Assembly (NCBI RefSeq): GCF_037392515.1 | Contig: NC_090281.1 | Span: 42,260,645 to 42,324,644, forward strand | Source of the DNA: Haliotis asinina | Lineage: Eukaryota > Mollusca > Gastropoda > Lepetellida > Haliotidae | DNA: 64,000 bases | Reading direction: 5' to 3' | Shown here: piece by piece, positions 34,263-45,534 of the stretch | Layout: every line of letters starts with the position of its first letter | How positions within the stretch are numbered: the first letter of the stretch is position 1 | Translations under genes and position numbers: made by a program | The notes under the pieces: generated by a model | What the model was told of the DNA's origin: nothing | The model's database searches: none | What the model saw: the letters and a program-made list of their open reading frames with translations, nothing else

Positions 34263-35973
34263 CCTTTTCCCCATGTCCTACGCCTCTACCACTAGTCACA
34301 TGGTGAACCAGAACACACAGGGTGACTGTCAGCATCACTGCCATCAGTTATTAATAGACACAGGTCAAGGTCTGGAGGTTGCATATAATCACCACCTGGG
34401 ATATATTTTTTAAACTCATTTTGTCAACAGCTATTTATTTTTCTCTCACCAACCTTGATTGAGTGTTTGGTTCTTTTGACCTTTGCACAGTTCTCATGCC
34501 AACCACTACATCAGTATGATATATAAAATTTGAACCAAACCACATATCATTAATTTTATCAAAAACAAGAGAACGTTCCCTGTAAACCAAGCTGGACATC
34601 TAGTCAACAACGACAAATATATTATAGTTCCGAATTACTTGCATTCTGACCACAATTGCCTGAATTAAGGCCATGTAATGTTTCTCCAGTAGTGGGGGAG
34701 TGGGATCGAGGTGTGGTTCACTATGGCAACAGGTTACCCTAACTACGGTAGTGCACCTCAACATTGCCATGTCATGTTGTGAAATATATAATAACCAAGA
34801 TTTGTACGCTGTATCACTTCCATCAAAACTTTGCAATATATGTCTGTGTCAAGGGACATAATACCAGCTTCTGTCATATTGCAACTCTCATTAGATATTA
34901 TCCTGGATTAACATGAACAATGTCAGTCTATGCAATATCTCATCCCCAGAAGGAGCTGAATGATGTCATATGTGTTTCTCCTTCATAGCTGGTTCAAATT
35001 AGGTCTTGGTGTAAGCTGTTAATCATCATGCTGAAAATGCTTTTATCAATGTTGTAAATATGAGCTACATGGAGTTAAACTCTAACTGAAATGCAGAGGA
35101 GGTCATCAGTGTCTCCAAGCGTCTTGAACAGATTTGACCTAAAATTCTTCCGAAACAGTCACAACACTAGTGTTTTCTGTTGTCAGGATGTAGAATCAAC
35201 ATTTGACTTTCATATTGTGCCCGCACATTTCCTGAATATTCAGCAAGTTCCAAATACATTCAACTGCTATATGGGTTATTTCTATATATGAATAATTGTT
35301 ATAGATGTTGCTAGTTGTTTTTGTTTTTTCATTGTTTTTATTTCTATCAGACACATTCCCTCACTAGAATAGAATTTGATAACAGTACTTATAAAAATTC
35401 AAGGGAGGAGAAAAGGTCTAATGTATGGATTGAAGAAAAGTTAAAGCTTGCTGGCCTGAAATGTACAGAATTCAGGAAATGGGCCAAATTAACAAATATC
35501 CTTGTTTAAGAATCATGGTCACAGGGTGACTCTCTCTTAAAAAGTTCCTCAAAGAGGGACTCGAGGTTTCACTGTATATTTGAAAGTCACAGCTTGGACT
35601 GTGTGTAAGAGTATGGACAGACTTGTGAACAGCGACATATTCCACTTCTATTGTTATGTGTAGTGGCAGTTTACATGAGTATAGTTTAGTGTTATCAGTC
35701 TTTCTTGGTTTATGCAGGATTTCATTTGTATAAAGACATTTTGTGTCACTTTCCATTTCTGGTCCTCTACTAGGATATATATGCGGAACACCTTTCAGGG
35801 TGTCCCATGACATATTTCACATACACTAAGGGACACAAAAGTTAACTTTGGTATATTTTAGCTCAACAACCATATGTCTTTCATTATCAGTTGACATTAA
35901 TGCCTATTTCTGGACTATGAAACATCATATTGCCTGAAGTGATATGCCGGAAACTTTGTAATGGATTATGACC

Positions 35974-35979
35974 AATAAA
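35974..35979 (+). terminator. Poly(A) signal AATAAA
   Basis: AATAAA followed by a T-rich stretch 1.7 kb after the oxygenase stop codon. It implies a long 3' UTR; earlier weak signals near 34510 could also be used. Confidence 0.45.
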
Positions 35980-36035
35980 GAAGTTTATTTTCAAAGTTTC
36001 TTGGGTTGTCTTGAATTTCCTGTCAGCTGTTTTAC

Positions 36036-36133
36036 AAGGGGACACCAGAAATAGGTTCCACACATTGTACTCTTGTGGGGAATCAAACTCGTGTCTTCAG
36101 CATGACAAGTGAACGCTTTAACCACTAGGCTAC
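36036..36133 (-). mobile_element. SINE of the second tRNA-derived family
   Basis: The minus strand reads TAGCCTAGTGGTTAAAGCG (A box), GAGTTTGATTCC (B box) and GTGTGGAACCTATTTCTGG, a tRNA-like head as at 18488-18640. Confidence 0.65.
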
Positions 36134-37149
36134 GCAAAGATCCCTACATCAACATCAGAGACACCAGGTAAGATGTCACTGCAGTGGTCCAGAGGTCTGC
36201 TCACGCACTCGTATGGGTCAGTTACTTTAATACTGAATCACATTTTTTTGAGTCTTATTAATTCAAAGATGTCTTATTGAAAGGCACATGCATCTGATTA
36301 TCTGTTACTGACGTGTGTCATCTGATATGACATTAATGCAAATACATGTACACTGTTCCAGAAAAAAAATGTGAAGTATGTGTATTAGACATAACTACCA
36401 AATGACTTTCGGTTGCTAGCTCATCATAACTTGTTTTTATGCTTGGCAAAATTACATCAGAGGAACAGGAACAGATTGTAGAGCTTTGGTGAGTGCCATC
36501 CAGGATTCAAACCCACATTTGCAAGTGTTAGTACAAACAAAATGAGTGATGTAACCCAGTTAGCCACTGAGGCTTATCTAAAGTGTAAATTCAACGCATG
36601 CAATTATCATGTACTTTTGATACAATTCTCATACCTGTAAATCATATAGCTGAAATACACAATGAATGCACAATGCTTTATAGAAACATTAAATTTAATG
36701 CTACATTTGGGATTACACTTTTCCCTTAGTAAAGTACAAAGACATGCATATTAACCTTGCGGATTCAAACCCACATATATCTGGTAAACTGCCTGCAATT
36801 TACAGTGAAACAAAGGTGTGTGGACAGAGAAGAATTAGTTTGGTTTCATCAAGGAGGCTGACATATAACCATGATCATGATGATAAGACTGGTCTCTGTC
36901 TGAAGCTTACACACACTGCAAAACACAACTTGGCACATTATAATTTATACCTTTCGGGATGGACTTACATTAACAAAATTGCAAATAATTATTATTATTA
37001 ATAATAATAATCAGAATCATAATGTATTTATAAAGTTATTAATATCTGCTGTAGAGATACTCAGTGGAACTGTGACAACACTGAGGAAGGAAATAGTTCC
37101 TGTTGCTTTTAAAGAAAGTCAGAAGTGAACAGATGAGTCTGTAGCAGAG

Positions 37150-37440
37150 ATTTGATGCCGTGTTCCTGATTACCTTTGGAAGAGAGTTCCTCAGTACAGG
37201 GCTGGCAAAAGAGAAGGCTTGCTCAGACAGTTGGTTTGGAGGTATACACTGGGTGAAGAGAGAGGCAGAGAAGGATCAGTCTTCGGTGGAGTACATACAG
37301 AGACAAGTTGTTTGAGATAGTCAAGAAAGTTATTGTTACAGCGACAGTCATGAGTAAGAATGAGCAATGAAGGAAATTCTTGCCGAGATGGGGTGCCAGT
37401 GTAGAGACTGTAGTACTGGTGTGATATGGTCATGTCGAGG
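37150..37440 (-). repeat. LINE 3' remnant, reverse copy
   Basis: Complement of the segment at 26735-26940 (for example CAGACAGTTGGTTTGGAGGT and GAGAGAGGCAGAGAAGGA), decayed. Confidence 0.5.
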
Positions 37441-37477
37441 AGTGTGGGTGATCTGGCAGCAAAATTCAGCTACTAAA

Positions 37478-38390
37478 GTTGAAAAATAACAAGAACAAGA
37501 AAATCCCATGAAATCAGTTCGAACGATTCACTAATTTCACACCACCTAAGGGTGAAAAGTGGTTTCAACAGTTGTGATCCCCTGTACTAGTAGCACTGCT
37601 TGAACTGGGATGCCTGGATGGTTTATTCCCAAGAAGGCGACCAGTGAAAACACCAGTGATGCATGCAAATTGAGAGCAAAATATGTTTCTTGTGATTACA
37701 AGCATCTTGGGTCTGTTGTGACAAAATACACTGGCTCCATACCTTTTGGCAGTTGGCAGATTTGTAAACCAAGTTTGCAAGAAAGTGTAGCATTTCAAAT
37801 ATTGATTTCATTGTTAAAACATGCTCAGCTTGAAAATTGTAATGCTTTTCAATTCATGTCTTTGGAAACATAGAAAAAGAACATGTTGATTGTGATGAGA
37901 AGCCTCTGTCACAGATATAACTCAATGTATGTTTTATTGACACGTATGTGTCTTCCTGCCTGTCTTATTGTGACAATATGCAATACACAACTTCAATCAC
38001 TGACGACATGCAATTTGAACTTAACATCTGTACACCATAAACAAAACACATTGTCATGTAACTGAGTTCTGTCTCTGTCACTTTATGTAAGTCCAACATT
38101 TCTATATACAATGTACACACACCCAAGTGTATTGGCAAATGAACCAGTCAATGAATGTCTTCGTTATACATAAGTGTGCGCACACACTCTAAACTGGTAT
38201 CCCGGCTGCTTCCATTTAAGGGTTATAAACCCACATACTAAACATTGCTCTTCTGATTTGCGATTATATGCTTATATAATTTTGTTTATTTGTTTTTTCA
38301 TTATCCGCAATGTAGATTATATGTCATGAATAGATGATAATTGTGTTTTACTTAGGTTTCTTTTTCTTGTTGCATCTGAGCTGTAAGGTT
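37478..38390 (+). mobile_element. TTAA-type transposon, diverged copy
   Basis: Aligns to 28500-29735 in pieces (AAAGTTGAAAAATAAC start; ATGCAATACACAACTTCAATC; GCGATTATATGCTTATA; TATATGTCATGAATAGATG). About 250 bp at 37600-37860 is unrelated and may be an insertion or replacement. Ends decayed. Confidence 0.65.
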
Positions 38391-39474
38391 TCCTTGCTCA
38401 TCAAGCGGATGTGCACTTGCATAATTGAAAAATACTGTTCAGTGCAGCATATAACCAAACTCACAAACGAACCACAACTGTTTGCAGTAAAAACATATAT
38501 GTACTCTTCATAGAGAAAGAACTTTCATGGCTTATTATGTCTGGATAAGCAATGGAGTTAATTACAATCCCTTACTGCGTTCATATATATAGACACTTAC
38601 AGATTATTCGTCTCTGAAGAATATGAATTAGTCTTAAGCAAACTGAATGAACAAAAACGGAAAATTCACCCAAAGGCATTTCATCGTATTGGTGGAATCA
38701 TCTGGGTGTCGAACTGGAACGGTATTCTGACTACCACGCGAGCTTCCATGAAAATACGTTGGTGGAGAGTTACCTAACTTGAAGCGGAGGAATCCATTTA
38801 TCTGTACCTTTAGCGTAACAAAATCATTTGGCGCAATTATTTCATCGGAAAACAGCTGTTATGTTGTGCGTACATCGTATTTATTCATTTTTCATAATTG
38901 TCGTTTTATGGCGGGAGCCTTATTTCATATTCGAATATGAACTTGATTTCGCGCATTGCGTTGTCACTTGGAGTGCAGAGGATGTAAACAATATGGCGAC
39001 GAAAAGACAGCGCTGGTTGTGAGGTATGTGTTACTAACGACGCTGTCTCTTGATGTCATTGACTGTCACAATATGAGTGCATAACTTTAAATCAGACCTG
39101 ACAGGTACATTTACTGACCGAAAATGGGTACGATGTGCATACAGATTTTAACGCTTGAGAACGCAACTCGGGCAAATTGTCGTAGGCCTAAACTAGAGAG
39201 TATGTTAGTAATTGTTACAATTGAATCTTAACAACAAAACGAACAGGTTTTATTTCAGCCATATTTTTGGGTTAGGAGCATTTTAAAAATACTTCTGCAC
39301 TTCAAAAATACTATGTTTTAGTATTCTAGTTCTGTAATGGTATCCAGTCTATCTATTTTGGTGATGGCAGTCATGTATAACAACATATGGAGCACCTTTA
39401 GAATTCAGCACCACATTTTCTCGTGAGGACGTTCCCAGCCGTAGGTCACATGTCAGTAAGACAGGCAACCAGTT
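38391..39474. other. Intergenic DNA, possible distant 5' exon region
   Basis: No coding exon is proven. An ATG in good context at 38993 (CAATATGGCG) is followed by a stop just before a donor (GAG|GTATGT at 39022), so the block 38960-39021 could be a 5' UTR exon of the gene whose coding exons start at 45535; this is speculative. Confidence 0.25.
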
Positions 39475-39550
39475 TGTGAGAACCCGTCGGACTCGAACCC
39501 GCAACCTTCGGATTGTTAGCCCGACAGCTAACCGACTGAGCTACGTCTAC
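39475..39550 (-). tRNA. tRNA-like sequence, pseudo-tRNA or SINE head (Val-AAC-like)
   Basis: The minus strand has a good A box (TAGCTCAGTCGGTTAG), a 5-bp anticodon stem with loop CTAACAA (anticodon AAC, valine), and an excellent B box (GGTTGCGGGTTCGAGTCC). The acceptor stem does not pair, so it is more likely a tRNA pseudogene or young tRNA-derived SINE head than a functional gene. Confidence 0.45.
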
Positions 39551-40166
39551 ATTGTTGCACAGTGTGCAAATTTAGCTAGTCATTCCTGTGACATCATGGA
39601 AATGAACGGAAAGAGTCAAACTGGTTGTGGACAATTACGAAGGTTACGGGTAGACTAGATGCCTGGTGCTTTCAATCTACTGATTGTTGCCAAATTATGA
39701 GTCCCGATATCATTTGGCACGATCGTCCTAGTCCGTAATCTACAAGGTACCTTGCTGTGTTGAATGAGCCGATATGGTTCGAACTGGTTGACATCAGGTG
39801 TCAGACGTTGATTTCACAGTGCATGCATGAATGACGTGCTTGTATAAAAATCACTTGTGTGTTTTTGTGACAGAAAAGTGTTGTAGGGAACCCTGAGTAA
39901 GGATAATGTGGATCGCGCTAAGGAATGTGTGAGACATGGGCATGTTTGGTGACGGCACGAGGGTGAGTTAGACTTCGAATCATTATAGAAAATATGCAGA
40001 TCTAGAGGTGAAAGTTGCTGGAGGCCGATTTCCATCAGCCCTTAATTTCCACATTAAACCATTTCATCGTTTATTTAACTTTTGACGTTTTGGGTCTCCT
40101 GTTTTTCTTTATGAACAAAGTGTTAAAAATGGAAAAGGAAAACAATTGGTACTCATGCATTTAGGT

Positions 40167-40226
40167 CCCTTACCCTTACCCTAACCCCTAACCCTAAACC
40201 TAAACCTAAACCTAAACCTAAACCTT
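40167..40226 (+). repeat. Interstitial telomere-like repeats
   Basis: About nine imperfect units, first CCCTTA/CCCTAA (complement of TTAGGG) and then five AAACCT units, at the edge of the repeat copy. Confidence 0.75.
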
Positions 40227-40880
40227 GGAATAATTCTAATATATAGAATACACTTACCGAACCGGCACGAAAATGGCTTCCGTATCCAGTGTAATGAATT
40301 CTTACCGCTTCAAAAAATAAATATTTCCTTGTAATGGTGCAAATTACTGAATGACAAAGATATGTATGTATATTAGTTTACATTTATAATTCCTTTGATC
40401 AAAATAGTTATGTTTGAAACCGAAATATAGGATATATTTAGATTATTTTAACTGACCAAAACTGTGAATAATAAAACATGGCGCAATGTGACCAATGTAG
40501 GTGATTCTTACTAAATTTAAAAATACAAAATATATAAATACACAAAATATAACACCTCAGCACCTCTTAATACAAAGAAATATGAGCATATTAGGCAATA
40601 AAGAAAAAAATATTTAAAACTGGTGCTTGCGAAAAATTGCGCATCCGCCGGGAATTGCTACTGGAACTTGCAACATCATTGGGTTTCTGTAATGACATGG
40701 CTGGTAGAGATGAAACATCAGTGAGTAGAGCTTATACGCATTCGCTGAGCTTGATGACCTTGTTGCTATGCCAGCGTCATAGAGCATTGTTTCAAGAACA
40801 TGCTTTTGAACAAAATCACTTGCAATTACGTAAAATAGTATTATGACGTGTCTTTAAAGTTTGTGGTGCTGTATTCTAAA
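40167..40880 (+). mobile_element. Repeat with telomere-like end, copy 1
   Basis: Begins with CCCTAA/CCTAAA-type repeats (40167-40226) and continues with sequence that is inverted at 44160-44881. The best-conserved part (40640-40850) keeps a related reading frame in both copies (AYTHSLSL, LLLCQRHRALF), hinting at a former coding region. Family unknown. Confidence 0.6.
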
Positions 40881-43502
40881 GGTAGGCCCAACCTATTTTA
40901 TGGAAATCTGGCCCTGTAGGGATAGCACCATATAAATAATTTTTAAACTGTTTTGCTTTTTTATGCAAAGTTTTTATAATTAATGTCTAAAGGTGAGTAA
41001 AACATCATCAAAATAAGCATATATATTCATTGTCATGGCACAACAGGTCTTTCCATCCCAAAAGAGTGACAGTAAAATTTGAAAAAAGAGAACATCTTAC
41101 AGCTTTTATAAAAATATACTTTTGACCTTAAAATTTGAAGGTCATGGGATACAAACAGAAGTAAATATGTTCAGAAGATTATTTAAAAAATATTTAGCAT
41201 TTTAAACACCTATTCCGTCGAAAGGCTACCTCATTTTTTTCCAGCCATGTATTTGCTTGGTTAATTTCTCTAAAAATATTTCTACACTTTTAAAGAATAT
41301 TGGTATGCATGGTACTTGTTTACTGGCACCAAGTATGTCTTTTTTGTAACAAAAGTAATATATCGAACACATACAACCGAAATCTGTAACTGATGGAGTG
41401 GTACCCAACTCGGCTGTTTCAACACCATCATAAATATATGACATGTAGTAATGACTAGAAAAAGACAATACCTGCATACAAGGCAAGTTTCATAAAAGTT
41501 TGTCAAAATACGAAATGACCAAATAAAGTATAAGGACTTCTTGCTCCTTTCTTAAGATAGGAGCAACCACATAAACATTCTACGGACAGCATAGTACCAC
41601 TCCAAACTGAATAAATAAAGTTCTTCTACAACATAATCCATATAATATATATCACTGGGTTGAAAACTAAACTTGGCCCCAGTAACATAAACAAATCTCA
41701 GCTAAGCCCTTTTGTATCATTTACAATATCTCATACATGATGGATTGGCACCATATCTGATATTTAGAGGTCAGGGTTGAGGTCTGTTTTGGATGTGATC
41801 ATAAATACTTAAGCAAATACTTTCCAGCAAATACAGTTTCAGGTCGCAAAGATCTTGGGGGCTTATGTATCCATTTTGGCAAAGTTTAATGTACAACATA
41901 CAAGGAAATATTGTTATTGCTTGAAACAGTGGTACCTAGTCTTATTCTTTCAACTCTATCACAATTTGTCAATACAGGGCAGGTAAAATGCCTCAAAGAA
42001 ATCCTAACGACAGCATACAGGCTAAGTTGCATGTTAATCATGCAAATCTGATATAACACTAGCCTCCAATCTGTGTCACTCTGCAAAACATATGTAGCCT
42101 GGCTTTTTCTCTTTCTTATCTTCATTTGGTCAGCCTATGCAACTGAAAATGGAGACAATACAACAAAATGTCGTCATGCTCAACTGTTAAATGTTACTAA
42201 CTTATATATACAAACAGTAACTCAGTTACATCTTAAGTCACTCACTGTTACAGTTAGTAGTATTTCGATAACCATGTCAATTTTATGAAAAAGTATGTCA
42301 ACTCAGTGACTGTGCACACTATTTATTTACACCAAATTTGTGGTAAAATAGGATTGATACGATCTCAGCTGGCAGGCTTGGTATCCATCCTGGTTCCTGG
42401 GCCTCTCAATGTTAATGAGAGGCCCGGGAACCAGGATGGTTGCTTTATCGTAAGCGAAAGTTACTTCCGGTATAGACCATTGGGTCATTTCCATTCTTAT
42501 TTCGACATTCTTAAACATTAACACATTCTTAAAAAAAAAAGTACAATTACTAGTGCAATTTAAAGCTGCATGATTCTTCTAACTGTGAGAATTTTTACAA
42601 ACGTGTGCACTTTGCATAAATATGTCTTTTACACTTCGGAAGTTTTTACCTTCACAAAGTCAACATTTGACGTCACATTTCTCAAATTATGAAAAAAGGT
42701 GTGTCTAGCTTTGTTATCCTTCTTTGCATTGGTTTGTCTGTATTCTTTGTGCAATCAGAGACAACGTTACAAATGAGCGTAAAAGCAACCCCCAGTTTTT
42801 ATACTGTTTTCTGACCATGTTTTTGGGCTTACGAGAAGAGTTGTTTCAGTTATATCCCCTGGCTGGATATCCTTACCAGCATAACAAAACCTGACACAAC
42901 AATTACTCTGAAAAGTAACTCAGAGCCCTAAAATTAAGTACAGTTAACAGGTTTGAACCACTTAGTGTTACGTGTAATATAATTTGTGGTGTGTTTGATC
43001 TCAGTCATAATAACACTATAACAGTGTCACTGAAAAACTATACAGAATTCCAGTTGAACTCAAATATGGCCTCCATTATTAATACAGAGGCAGACATATT
43101 ATATTTGCATGTCACCACTGTACATATACAGATGTTGTGAAAGCCTAAGTGCTAGGGAAAGGTGCTTACCTTGTGCTTGGTAAGCGTAGATGATGGGGAG
43201 ATCGTAGTCGGTTTTCTTTGTCTATGTGCATCTTGTCTTGTCCATGTCCAGTCTCGATCTGTCAATTGTCACCTGTCAGATTTGGCGGGTATGTTGATCA
43301 TGTACCTCGATCACATCCGGAGACATAGGAGTATCATTGGATGGCCAGTCAGATGAGACCCGATGTACGAGTGCGGAAGCACCGATCACTACACAGACAT
43401 AAGAAATAGTACAAGCATAAGCTTGATTCATGGATAAAATCATGATCTAAATGTGTGATTTCATTCTGTATAGGTTCTGATGATTTCTTCCATTGATCCC
43501 TA
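40881..43502. other. Intergenic AT-rich DNA
   Basis: Apart from the hairpin at 42385-42439 I see no coding sequence or repeat I can name; ORFs of 60-90 codons here are scattered and AT-driven. Confidence 0.4.
42385..42439. repeat. Near-perfect 24-bp-arm hairpin
   Basis: Arms CCATCCTGGTTCCTGGGCCTCTCA (24 bp, given here as CCATCCTGG...GCCTCTCA) at 42385-42408 and 42416-42439 differ at one base; the loop is ATGTTAA. GC-rich in an AT-rich neighbourhood; no target duplication found. Confidence 0.8.
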
Positions 43503-44147
43503 AACAGCTTCAATCATTGACCACATACAAATTTGAACTTAACACCTATCCGGCTATACGCCATAAATAAAATAAATTGATTTACAACTCGTGCACCTGA
43601 GTCCTGTCTCTGCCACATGATGTAATTAGGCAGGTGTGATACTTGTACACATGGGTTTTACTGGTATTTACAAAACCCAACATCTCTATATACATTCTTC
43701 ATGGATAACAGTTTCTTCTAGTGTATGTGATTTTGTTTGACAACGATATGTGAATCTATACTGAAACAACGCATCAAGTACAGTAAAAGAAGCTGCTACC
43801 CATAAAGAATCTTACTTTCTTGTGACTCGCCATAGTTCTAAAATGCCCATCAAACAGATCGTCTTTCTGTACTCACAATGAGCCCTCAGCATATCAGCAA
43901 ATGAACCAGCCAACTGGAAGCCATCGTTACACTTGAGTGCACACCCACCCACTATGACTGGGTTTGGTCTCCCGAGGGCTTTGTTTCGAGGGAAGTAAGC
44001 CCAAGTACAAAATATTGCACTTTTGAATCGCGATCTTACGCTTATAATTTTGCAACAAGCAGCAATGTATGTTACATGTCATGAATACCAGTAAGTGATA
44101 ATTGTGTTTGAATTATGTTTTATTTTTTGGTTGCATGTGACATTCAA
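43503..44147 (+). mobile_element. TTAA-type transposon, 5'-truncated copy
   Basis: Matches 28880-29735, ending GGTTGCATGTGACATTC with a decayed terminus. It includes the nested foldback (about 43690-43815) but lacks the 30-bp hairpin found at 29431, and so provides the empty site. Confidence 0.75.
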
Positions 44148-44159
44148 CAAAACATGCTT

Positions 44160-44881
44160 TTTGTTTTCAGTAACTTTGTACATACAGCCTACTGTTAGAA
44201 TACAGCACCACATACTTTAAAAACATGTCATAATACTCCTTTATGTAATTATAGGTGATTTTGTTCCTAAGCAAGTTCTCAAAACAATGCCCTTTGACGC
44301 TGGCATAGGAACAAGGTAGTCAAGCTTAGCGAGTGTGTATAAGCTCCACTCTCTGATTTTTCATCACTACTAGCTATGTCACTGCCCAATGATGTTGCCA
44401 GTTTCCAGTAGGTGTTTACTGGCTGATGTGCAATTTTCCACAAGTACCAGTTTAGAATAATTTTTTTGTTTTTTTTGACTAATATGCTCAAATGACTAAG
44501 TGGTACTAAGTGATGCTAAGGTGTTATATTTTGTGTATTTTGTACTTTTTCAATTTTGTAAGAATGTGTTACATCAGTCGTACTCAACCATATCATATTA
44601 TTCATAGTTTTGGTCAATGTGAAACATTTAAATATATTTTATATTTCGGTTCCAAAGTAACTATTAGGACCAAATAAATTATATAAGTGATATACATATA
44701 TAATTATTTCATTCAGTAATTTGATAATACACTTATATGGAGTTTATTTGTATTTATTTTTTGAAGAGGTAACAATGCATTACACATGACATGTCAGCCA
44801 TTTTCGTGCTGGTTTGGTCAGTGTATTATATTCATTAGAGTTATTTCAAGGGTTTAGGGTCAGGGTTTAGGTTTAGGGTTT
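44160..44881 (-). mobile_element. Repeat with telomere-like end, copy 2 (inverted)
   Basis: Inverted relative of 40167-40880; TTAGGG-like units (GGGTTTAGGGTCAGGGTTTA) close it at 44849-44881. The two copies face each other across 3.3 kb. Confidence 0.6.
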
Positions 44882-45534
44882 ACAGTTATGGCCAGGAACT
44901 TCCACTCAAGCCACTTTCACACACTACATATGTTCAGTAATGATTGGAATTGTAACTCACCCGTGTGTCTTCAGTAGACATGCTCATGTCTCTTCCATTC
45001 CTAACACTTTCCTGTCATGAAAACACTCAGTGACTTTTGTACAAGCATGTCATTCATTCATACAAGGTGAAATCGGTGACTGACACGTGATATCAACAAC
45101 CATTTTCACTTCAAGCCTTATTGGCTCATTCCACACCACATAGTATCTTGTAGATTACGGAATAGGATGGGTATGCCAAATGGCTTCAGGGCCATTCACC
45201 AGCCATCCGTAGATTAAAATCACGAGACATCGAGTCCACTTGTAACCTTCAGAATTGTCCATAACCTTCGAAATTGTCTGTAAACTAATTGCCTCTTTCC
45301 ATTCATTTCCATAATGTCTACCAGTAATTTCATTATCTATCCATGAAAGTTCTTTTGAATATACAATTTGCAATGAAATTTGTTACCCTCTCTGACATGT
45401 CTGATAGTTTTTCAGTTAAAATCTAGTCATGAACTCAAAAGAATCTAATTTGCTCCCATAGCAGTGCTTTTGATGTGATTTCATGAAGTAAGTTTGACTG
45501 TTGACTGGTGTGATGCATTATTTATTAACTATAG
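44882..45534. other. Upstream of the first seen exon of the GGCT-fold gene
   Basis: No coding exon recognised. The gene's first coding exon must lie further upstream because the exon at 45535 starts with an acceptor in mid-codon. Confidence 0.4.

Noticed and set aside
38993..39021. ATG in good context followed by a GTATGT donor, as first coding exon of the GGCT-fold gene
   Set aside because: A TGA stop precedes the donor in that frame; at most a 5' UTR exon.
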